A DNA stretch of 64,000 nucleotides. Source: Pseudomonas sp. H1h. GTDB taxonomy: Bacteria > Pseudomonadota > Gammaproteobacteria > Pseudomonadales > Pseudomonadaceae. The stretch is from NCBI RefSeq assembly GCF_000633255.1, contig NZ_AYMJ01000011.1, positions 204,673-268,672 of the forward strand. Direction: 5' to 3'. The notes below the pieces were generated by a model. That model did not search any database and had not been told where the DNA came from. It saw nothing but the letters and a program-made list of their open reading frames with translations. How positions within the stretch are numbered: position 1 is the stretch's first letter; the number at the start of each line of letters is the position of its first letter. Below, piece by piece: positions 57,804 to 64,000 of the stretch. Both the position numbers and the translations under genes were made by a program.

Positions 57804-59765
57804 TTAAGCAGGTTTTTCGATACCGATGAGGGAGCGTCGGAGCATTCCAACGCGCGGATCAGTCTTTTCCGGCTCGGGTATCGAGGCGTTTTGCAGGGCA
57901 TTCGGGACGTCGAATTCCGGCTTCAACTGCCCGTGTGCATCCAGTAGCCAGGCGTCCATTACCTTCCTGACCACCGGCCCTGCGACCCGGGCTCCGGCTT
58001 CACCGTTCTCGATCATCACCGCGACCACGATGGCCGGACGTTGCGCGGGGGCAAAACCGACAAAAAGTGCGTTGTCGCGATGGCGTTCACGGGTCTTGTT
58101 GCGGTTGTAGCGCTCGCCCTGCCTGATCGCGATGACCTGTGCCGTGCCACTCTTGCCGGCTATACGGTATGGCGCGCCCTGGGCTGCCCGGCGCCCGGCA
58201 CCGCGCGGGTCGTGCATGACCATCTCCATGCCCTTTACCACCTCGCGCCAGGTGTCCGGATTTTTCAGGGTGATGTTGGGCAGGGGGTGTAGGTCGGCCG
58301 GTTTTTGCCCACCAATCGACAGCGCCAGGTGCGGCCGATGCCAGATGCCTCTGCTGGCAATCAGGCTGGTGGCCTGGGCCATCTGCAGGGGCGTCATCTG
58401 CACATAGCCCTGGCCGATGCCCGCGATAAGCGTTTCGCCGGGGTACCACTGCTGGCGGCGGTTTGCGCGTTTCCAAGCCGGGGAGGGCATCAGCCCGGGC
58501 GCTTCCTCGAACAGGTCGATCGAGACCCGCTGCCCCAGGCCAAACGCGGTGAGGTAGCTGTGTAACCGCTCGATACCCAGCCTGTGGGCTAGGTCGTAGA
58601 AGTAGGTGTCATTGGAGCGCATGATCGCGTCGTACATATCCACCCACCCCTCGCCTGCCCGATTCCAGTTGCGGTATTTGTGCCGGTAATTAGGCAGTTC
58701 GTAATAGCCACGGTCGAATACCCGCTGGTAGGGGGTGATGACGCCACTGTCCAGCCCTGCAACCACCACCATTGGTTTGATGGTTGAAGCCGGGGGGTAG
58801 AGGCCGCGTAGCACGCGGTTGAACAGCGGCATGTCGGCTGAATCTCGCAAGGCCGCATAGTCCCGGGCCGTGATGCCCTTGACGAAAGGGTTGGGGTCGA
58901 AGCTGGGCCGACTGACCATGGCCAGGACATCGCCAGTTTCCGGATCCAGTGCGACCACCGCTCCACGCCGGTCTCCCAAGGCCTGCTCGGCAGCACCTTG
59001 CAGTGACGCATCGATCGTCAGCACGATGTCCTGGCCCGAGGTTGGGTTGTGTCGGCCCAGCACGCGGATCACCTTGCCTTGCGCATTGGTTTCCACTTCT
59101 TCGAAACCCATCTGGCCATGCAGGGCGTTTTCATAAAAGCGCTCGATGCCGGTTTTGCCGATCTGTTCCGTGCTCAGGTATTTTGCGTGATCGAGTTGCC
59201 GGTATTCTTTTTCATTGATGCGCCCGACATATCCCACCGAATGGGCAAAGTGTTCGGCCAACGGGTACACCCGTGAAAACTGCGCTTGGACATCTACCCC
59301 CGGCAGTCGAAATTGATTCACTGCCACCCGTGCGATCTGCTGTTCGGTGAGGTCCGTCATCAAGACGACTGGCTCGAACGCTCTGCCCCTCCTGTGCATG
59401 GCCCTGTCTATCTTGTCGCATTGACTGACGCTCAAACCCAGCACCTGGCACAACTGGCTGACGACGGACTTGCTATCGCCTGCTCGTTCGCGGGTGATCG
59501 TCAGGTTAAAGGTGGGTATGTTGTCGGCCAGCACGACATTATTGCGGTCATAGATGATGCCCCGTGCTGACGCGATTGGCCGCATATGCACGCGGTTTTT
59601 TTCTGCGACCGCAACGTGTAGATCATGCTGAGTGACTTGCAGGAAGTACAACCGACACACCAGTGCGGTTGTGAGGGCTAAAACAAGTACGGTGCTGGCG
59701 ATAATCCTTGTTTTTACAATCCTGTGGCTTGCTTCCCTGTCCTGTAATTCGGTGGAATGTGTCAT
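57804..59765 (-). CDS. penicillin-binding protein 2 paralog
   Basis: A 653-residue class B transpeptidase of the elongation type: an N-terminal membrane helix, the PBP dimerisation domain (RGIIYDRNNVVLADN), then STIK, SND and KSGTAQ active-site motifs. It is not next to rodA, as the main mrdA would be. It shares an operon with PBP1A. The upstream 163 nt contain a TATCTGATAT sequence also present at the LysR gene start. Confidence 0.9.
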   Translation of the reverse strand: MTHSTELQDREASHRIVKTRIIASTVLVLALTTALVCRLYFLQVTQHDLHVAVAEKNRVHMRPIASARGIIYDRNNVVLADNIPTFNLTITRERAGDSKSVVSQLCQVLGLSVSQCDKIDRAMHRRGRAFEPVVLMTDLTEQQIARVAVNQFRLPGVDVQAQFSRVYPLAEHFAHSVGYVGRINEKEYRQLDHAKYLSTEQIGKTGIERFYENALHGQMGFEEVETNAQGKVIRVLGRHNPTSGQDIVLTIDASLQGAAEQALGDRRGAVVALDPETGDVLAMVSRPSFDPNPFVKGITARDYAALRDSADMPLFNRVLRGLYPPASTIKPMVVVAGLDSGVITPYQRVFDRGYYELPNYRHKYRNWNRAGEGWVDMYDAIMRSNDTYFYDLAHRLGIERLHSYLTAFGLGQRVSIDLFEEAPGLMPSPAWKRANRRQQWYPGETLIAGIGQGYVQMTPLQMAQATSLIASRGIWHRPHLALSIGGQKPADLHPLPNITLKNPDTWREVVKGMEMVMHDPRGAGRRAAQGAPYRIAGKSGTAQVIAIRQGERYNRNKTRERHRDNALFVGFAPAQRPAIVVAVMIENGEAGARVAGPVVRKVMDAWLLDAHGQLKPEFDVPNALQNASIPEPEKTDPRVGMLRRSLIGIEKPA

Positions 59766-59853
59766 CTGGAGATACTTACGCTTTTTGCAGGTCTTACGCT
59801 CGTGGACCTTTATTCTAAGGGGCGCAAATTATTCAGCAATTCGTACTTCTGGC

Positions 59854-59863
59854 TATCTGATAT
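59854..59863. promoter_or_regulatory. candidate LysR binding sequence upstream of PBP2
   Basis: TATCTGATAT; the reverse complement occurs at 60839-60848, at the start of the LysR gene, within ATC-N9-GAT (60842-60856). Sharing at two promoter regions suggests an operator. Confidence 0.35.
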
Positions 59864-59928
59864 CAATAAGGTTTATGTCATACAAAGGCTTCTGACTCTG
59901 ACCGCTCGCTTATCAAAATCGAGGTGGC

Positions 59929-60840
59929 TCAGGTCAGGCAAAAGGTCTTATCCACCAGTTCTATGATCATCGCCTTGACCGTTTGTAGCGTGCTGTCGTG
60001 CTTGCTACCCACTCGCGTGCCGATTTCAAGATCGTAGGAGGGCATTGGAACGGGGCAGGAGAACGTTTGCAGCGTGCTGACCCTTTCCATGGCGCGAGCC
60101 GCATGAGTAGGCACAGTGGTGATCAGTTTCGATCCCATCAGCAGAAACGGCACTGCGGCAAAATGCGAAGTAGAGGCGTGGATACGGCGTTTGTAGCCGA
60201 CTGCATTCAAGCCTTCGTCGACGATGCCGACGAAACCGGCTGAAGAGACCAGCAGGTGGGGCCGCTGGGCGTAGTCTTCGGCGGTGGTGGGTAGCGTGTT
60301 GTTGGCATCGGCAATGCCTAGGTAATTGCCCCGGCCAAGGCGGTGCCGGGCGATCAGTGGCGACGACATCCCGCCGGCCGACAAGGCAATGTCTATCTGA
60401 TGATGCATCAACATGTCCTGGACCAGTCCGCTGTGAGTCTGCCGAAAAATCACGCGCAAGCCAGGCAGGTGTTTGTCGATCTGCGATACCAGGCTTTCGC
60501 CGAGGGCGATTTCACTGTCATCGGACAAGCCGAAGGTGATCGTCCTACCCTTAATGTCCCGATCACCGCCCGAAAGTGCAAGGGCTTGCCGGCAGCAATT
60601 GAGGGCCTCGCCAATGAGCGGTGCCAGCTCGTTGGCGCGCCTTGTCGGGCGCAGGCCACGGCCAGTGCGCTCGAACAACGGGTCGGCGTAGATCTCACGC
60701 AGGCGGCCAAGTGCGGCACTAACCGCAGGCTGCGTGACGCCCAGACGTATGGCAGCACGGCTGGCGCCACCTTCTTCGATCAGGGCGACAAAAACTCTGA
60801 GCAGATTCAGGTCGGCACTTTCGATATCAATGTTTTTCAT
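59929..60840 (-). CDS. LysR-family transcription regulator
   Basis: A 303-residue regulator: an N-terminal winged helix-turn-helix (LNLLRVFVALIEEGGASRAAIRLGVTQPAVSAALGRL) and a LysR substrate domain. It resembles the NodD/LeuO branch (ADPLFERTGRGLRPTRRA). It lies between the PBP2-PBP1A operon (same strand) and the divergent peptidoglycan-binding and PBP3 genes, so it probably controls all of them. The start MKNIDIES at 60840 lacks a clear ribosome binding site. Confidence 0.88.
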   Translation of the reverse strand: MKNIDIESADLNLLRVFVALIEEGGASRAAIRLGVTQPAVSAALGRLREIYADPLFERTGRGLRPTRRANELAPLIGEALNCCRQALALSGGDRDIKGRTITFGLSDDSEIALGESLVSQIDKHLPGLRVIFRQTHSGLVQDMLMHHQIDIALSAGGMSSPLIARHRLGRGNYLGIADANNTLPTTAEDYAQRPHLLVSSAGFVGIVDEGLNAVGYKRRIHASTSHFAAVPFLLMGSKLITTVPTHAARAMERVSTLQTFSCPVPMPSYDLEIGTRVGSKHDSTLQTVKAMIIELVDKTFCLT

Positions 60841-60952
60841 ATCAGATATCTTGATAGTTGATTGATTAATAGTATAGGCGTGCGGACAATACACGGCAAA
60901 TAGTTAACTAATGCTTGAGTCGCTATTTGGCTGGGCAGGTAAATTGATACTA

Positions 60953-61270
60953 ATGAATGCAAGCAAAGTTGTTGCGGGTTTACTGCTGGTTATTACTGTC
61001 GGCACGTTGAATGCCGCGCCCATGCCGCCGAAAGATGAGCCGCACGCCAGTGTAATGATGCCGCTTGGCAAGCAATTGATCACCGAACTTCAGGTCGCGC
61101 TGCAGGGGCACAACTATTATCAAGGCGACATCGATGGTTTGTTTGGCAGCGAAACACAAGAGGCCATCTATTTGCTGCAGTTGGACCAAGCGTTGCCATT
61201 GACCGGGAGTGTCAACGTGCAACTGCTGGAATGGCTCGGTATTGCCCCCCCTGCCTGGCTGTTGCCCTGA
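60953..61270 (+). CDS. exported peptidoglycan-binding-domain protein
   Basis: A 105-residue protein with a signal peptide (MNASKVVAGLLLVITVGTLNAAP). It also has a PG_binding_1-like fold: LITELQVALQGHNYYQGDIDGLFGSETQEAI. It is divergent from the LysR gene and 9 nt upstream of the PBP3 gene, and probably binds nascent wall. The longer frame from 60911 lacks a ribosome binding site. Confidence 0.75.
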   Translation: MNASKVVAGLLLVITVGTLNAAPMPPKDEPHASVMMPLGKQLITELQVALQGHNYYQGDIDGLFGSETQEAIYLLQLDQALPLTGSVNVQLLEWLGIAPPAWLLP

Positions 61271-61279
61271 TTCATCGCT

Positions 61280-62992
61280 GTGAGTGTCTTAATGCGTCCC
61301 TCTTCTAGAACGCTGCCCGGTTATCCGTGGCGGTTCAGGCTCGTGGTCGGCGTTGTATTTATCCTTGCGTTCACGCTGTGCTGGCGCATTGTCGAGTTGC
61401 AAATTGTCGATAATGCCTTCCTCCGCCATCAGGGTGATGCGCGGAGCCTGCGTTATGTGACCCACCCTGCGCCCCGAGGGGTGATCACGGATCGGGCCGG
61501 ACGCCCGCTGGCTGTCAGCACCCCAATGGTTGCCCTGTGGGCTGACATGCGTGAACTGTCCGATGAGAAGGCCAAATGGCCGTCGCTCGCCGAGGCGTTG
61601 GAGATGCCGCTTGCGACGCTCGAAAAGCGCTTTGCGCAAAACCGGCACAAGGCGTTTTTCTACCTGCGCAGGCGCCTGCCCCCTGAACGGGCTGGCCAGG
61701 TTTTGCAGGTCGTCCACCAACAGCACATCAAGGGCATTTACAGCTTAGAGGAGTCGCGACGCTTCTATCCTACAGGTGCCATCGCCGCGCAGGTCGTTGG
61801 TTTTACCGATATCGACAACAACGGGAGCGAAGGCGTGGAGCTGGCCTACGATCAGGCGCTACGTGGGATCAGCGGCAGGCAGCATGTAGTCAAAGACCGC
61901 AAGGGGCAGGTAATCCAGGATCTGGGAGTGAGCCGGCCTGCAAGACAGGGGCAGGATCTGGCGCTGTCCCTGGACATACGCTTGCAGTACCTGGCGAGCC
62001 GCGAGTTGGAGAAGGCCGTGACCGACAATGGTGCCGACGCGGGAAGTGTCGTGATCCTCGATGTCGAGACCGGGGAGCTGCTGGCACTGGCCAACTACCC
62101 CACCTACAACCCTAACAACCGAGGACAGGCCAGCCCATTAGCGATGAGAAACCGGGCGCTAGTGGACGTGTTCGAGCCTGCCTCGACGATGAAACCGTTT
62201 TCGGTTGCCGCTGCACTAGAAAGCGGGCGCTGGAAACCGTCCGACACCGTGCTGGTAAAAACCGGCAGCCTGAAGGTTGGCAGGTTCATCATCCGTGATG
62301 CCTCGCGCACCGCGGGCGAGCGGTTGGACATGGCCGGGATCCTGGTACGTTCCAGCAACGTTGCGATCAGCAAGGTGGCATTCGATATTGGCGGTGAGAA
62401 GATTCATGGCCTGCTGCAGCGCTTGGGCCTGGGGCAATCGACCGGTACGGCGTTCCCCGGGGAGCGTTCGGGCGTGTTGCCAACCCGACGCCAGTGGCGG
62501 GACGCCGAAACCGCAGCGATGTCCTACGGCTACGGCGTTTCCGTCACCGCCGTGCAGTTGGCCAAAGCCTACGCCACCCTGGCCAATGGCGGCAGAAGTG
62601 TGCCTGTCTCGCTGTTGCGTGTCAGCGAACCAACGCATGCGAGTCAGGCGATGCCTGCCCCGGTGGCCAATGCGCTGAAGCACATGCTGGTACAGGTTGT
62701 TGAAGCACCCAGGGGTATTTATCGGGCCAAGGTTCCGGGCTACCACGTGGGCGGCAAGAGCGGTACCGCCAGGCGGCCCAGCGCCATCAATAAGGGCTAT
62801 CAGCACAATACGTACAGGGCGATGTTCGCCGGGTTCGCACCCGCCGCCTCACCGAAATTTGTGGTGGTCGTGATGATCGACAACCCTTCCAAGCACGGCT
62901 ATTTCGGAGGGCTGGTATCGGCGCCGGTTTTCAGCAAGGTCATGGCGCAGGCGCTTCGGTTATATAATATTGCCCCGGACAATCTTCCCTGA
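61280..62992 (+). CDS. penicillin-binding protein 3 paralog (FtsI-like)
   Basis: A 570-residue class B transpeptidase of the division type. An N-terminal membrane helix is followed by RGVITDRAGRPLAVST, STMK, SSN and KSGTARR. It is outside the dcw cluster, comparable to P. aeruginosa PBP3x or Salmonella PBP3-SAL. GTG at 61280 is used here; ATG at 61292 is the alternative, neither with a strong ribosome binding site, so translation may be coupled to the upstream gene. Confidence 0.9.
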   Translation: MSVLMRPSSRTLPGYPWRFRLVVGVVFILAFTLCWRIVELQIVDNAFLRHQGDARSLRYVTHPAPRGVITDRAGRPLAVSTPMVALWADMRELSDEKAKWPSLAEALEMPLATLEKRFAQNRHKAFFYLRRRLPPERAGQVLQVVHQQHIKGIYSLEESRRFYPTGAIAAQVVGFTDIDNNGSEGVELAYDQALRGISGRQHVVKDRKGQVIQDLGVSRPARQGQDLALSLDIRLQYLASRELEKAVTDNGADAGSVVILDVETGELLALANYPTYNPNNRGQASPLAMRNRALVDVFEPASTMKPFSVAAALESGRWKPSDTVLVKTGSLKVGRFIIRDASRTAGERLDMAGILVRSSNVAISKVAFDIGGEKIHGLLQRLGLGQSTGTAFPGERSGVLPTRRQWRDAETAAMSYGYGVSVTAVQLAKAYATLANGGRSVPVSLLRVSEPTHASQAMPAPVANALKHMLVQVVEAPRGIYRAKVPGYHVGGKSGTARRPSAINKGYQHNTYRAMFAGFAPAASPKFVVVVMIDNPSKHGYFGGLVSAPVFSKVMAQALRLYNIAPDNLP

Positions 62993-63046
62993 CCTAGGCT
63001 CGGCGCCATCTTCACCCGCGACTTGCGAACGTGTGAGCAAGAAATG

Positions 63047-63158
63047 CTGGGAGGGGATTGACAGAGCAACAAAAAAAGAAAAATTTGCGCGTGTTGTGTC
63101 TAAGCAATCACGAGCTAGTACTGTTTTTTCTTTTGTTGCTCTGTCTTCCCTCAGCAAA
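63047..63158. repeat. inverted repeat, MITE-like or terminator
   Basis: Arms GACAGAGCAACAAAA (63060 on) and TTTTGTTGCTCTGTC (63131-63145) are perfect over 15 nt. They extend outwards to GCTG..GGAGGGGATT / CTTCCCTCAGC and inwards through A/T runs. About 40 nt lie between. T-rich on the right side, it could end PBP3 transcription; the size and ends would also fit a miniature element. Confidence 0.55.
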
Positions 63159-63645
63159 GGTATTTACGTCTGGCTTACTCCTTTTGTAGTTGAAAAGCGA
63201 AAAAGTACTGTGTATGCAGGCTAAGATTTTTCTCTAACACAATCGTTTAACTATTTGAACAAATAGAGCTTCCGGATACGGGGCTTACTTTATTTTTAAC
63301 CGGCTGATTTTAATCCAGTCGTTTAAACGGCGCAAACTTTCCGCGCCAAATTCACATTTAAAACTTTCCTCGCTAGAACACACTAGCTTGCGCGATTTGG
63401 TTAACAACCAGGACCAATAGTATTAGTTGTACGTGTAAGGATTTAAATAACAAGCTTATCATTGTAGTCCCGCAGCAACCTATTAGAAACCGGTCCTCAC
63501 CAGAGAAATCCGGATTCTCGCATGCCACAATCCAGTATTGGATTCCAACTGATAAGCCTCACCGAATGAGGAGAGCATCCCGAGGGTATCGCCACCTTAG
63601 AGCTCCTTCGGGTCGATTCGCATACCGCGCGCGCAACCAAAGGCC

Positions 63646-63661
63646 GCTATTGGCCGATAGC
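63646..63661 (+). repeat. GGCC-centred palindromic repeat
   Basis: GCTATTGGCCGATAGC. The rest of the gap 63159-63966 (AT-rich 63200-63500, GC-richer after) shows no convincing gene; it is probably the upstream region of hcp. Confidence 0.5.
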
Positions 63662-63966
63662 TGCCAGCTTCCTCCTCACGTTCAGATGCTGTAAGACACA
63701 TCGGTGCGACTGGCATATCGCCATACTGCGCAACTTCTTGCGCACTCGTCCGGCGAAAACGACCGCCGATCATTCTACAGGCCTTGATTGGCGTGACTCG
63801 CAGCCAAGTGCGCAGAAAACTTCGTCCCAACCGCAGTCCAGAGCCGTTCCACCCCCGGCTTCCGGGACCTTCAACAAACCTGGCACGCTCCTTGATAACA
63901 GCCAGGCACCCACCGGGCGATTCCGCCTCCCGGGCACCCTAAATTTATCCGCAAGGAGAGCACCCC

Positions 63967-64000
63967 ATGGCAACACCAGCGTACATGTCGGTTACCGGCG
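63967..64000 (+). CDS. hcp: Hcp type VI secretion protein, 5' end only
   Basis: ATG at 63967 with AAGGAGAG 8 nt upstream; the frame reads MATPAYMSVTG, the usual start of Pseudomonas Hcp tube proteins. Hcp forms the inner tube of the type VI secretion system and is exported. The gene runs past the window end. Confidence 0.75.
   Translation, partial: MATPAYMSVTG

Noticed and set aside
63597..63830. 77-codon minus-strand frame upstream of hcp
   Set aside because: No ribosome binding site, and it includes a GGCC palindromic repeat; frames over such repeats are common in Pseudomonas intergenic DNA.

Overview
The window looks like a chromosome segment of a Pseudomonas, probably of the fluorescens group. 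It is GC-rich with AGGAG-type ribosome binding sites. Positions 1 to about 52,540 are most of a lambda-like siphovirus prophage; its left end lies outside the window. From about 52,540 to 64,000 is host chromosome. The prophage ends at a truncated 3' copy of a tRNA-Ser(TGA) gene next to the integrase (attR). The intact tRNA and attL should lie to the left of position 1.

Prophage layout, from right to left. At 49-52.4 kb, rightward, are small early genes, a DUF4224-type excisionase candidate and a tyrosine integrase. At 39.2-48.2 kb is the rightward pL-type operon: single-strand annealing protein, Gp157-like protein, a tandem duplication, a 5-methylcytosine methyltransferase and small proteins, interrupted by leftward accessory genes. 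At 35.2-39.2 kb is the immunity region. A LexA-like repressor and Cro are divergent over three operators, two matching operators lie 3.9 kb away at pL, and between them sits an accessory block with a hemerythrin, an iron-permease-family protein and a cystatin-like protein. At 29.4-35.2 kb, leftward, are cro, a CII-like gene, a Rha-type regulator, a replication initiator with internal iterons, a DUF1367 protein, NinG and a gene in the position of Q. At about 29.3-29.4 kb lies the predicted late promoter followed by two strong terminators.

The late region runs leftward from 29 kb to the window edge. It starts with three cassettes in which a Com-like zinc-finger gene (or its remnant) precedes a beta-propeller, a small structural-type or a B-type lectin gene. 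Two holin-like membrane proteins, terminase, portal, head, head-tail joining and tail genes follow, with a G/GT programmed frameshift, up to tail-tip protein J. Accessory genes (KilA-N, lipoprotein, membrane proteins) are inserted between late genes, often with their own terminators. No endolysin is visible.

Host side: an RsbQ-like hydrolase overlaps a PAS histidine kinase. Next comes a complete extra set of penicillin-binding proteins (PBP1A, PBP2 and PBP3 types) with a LysR regulator and a peptidoglycan-binding-domain protein. After a gene-free stretch of about 1 kb, the window ends in the first codons of a type VI secretion hcp gene.

All assignments come from reading the sequence and from general knowledge of the families; no database search was run.
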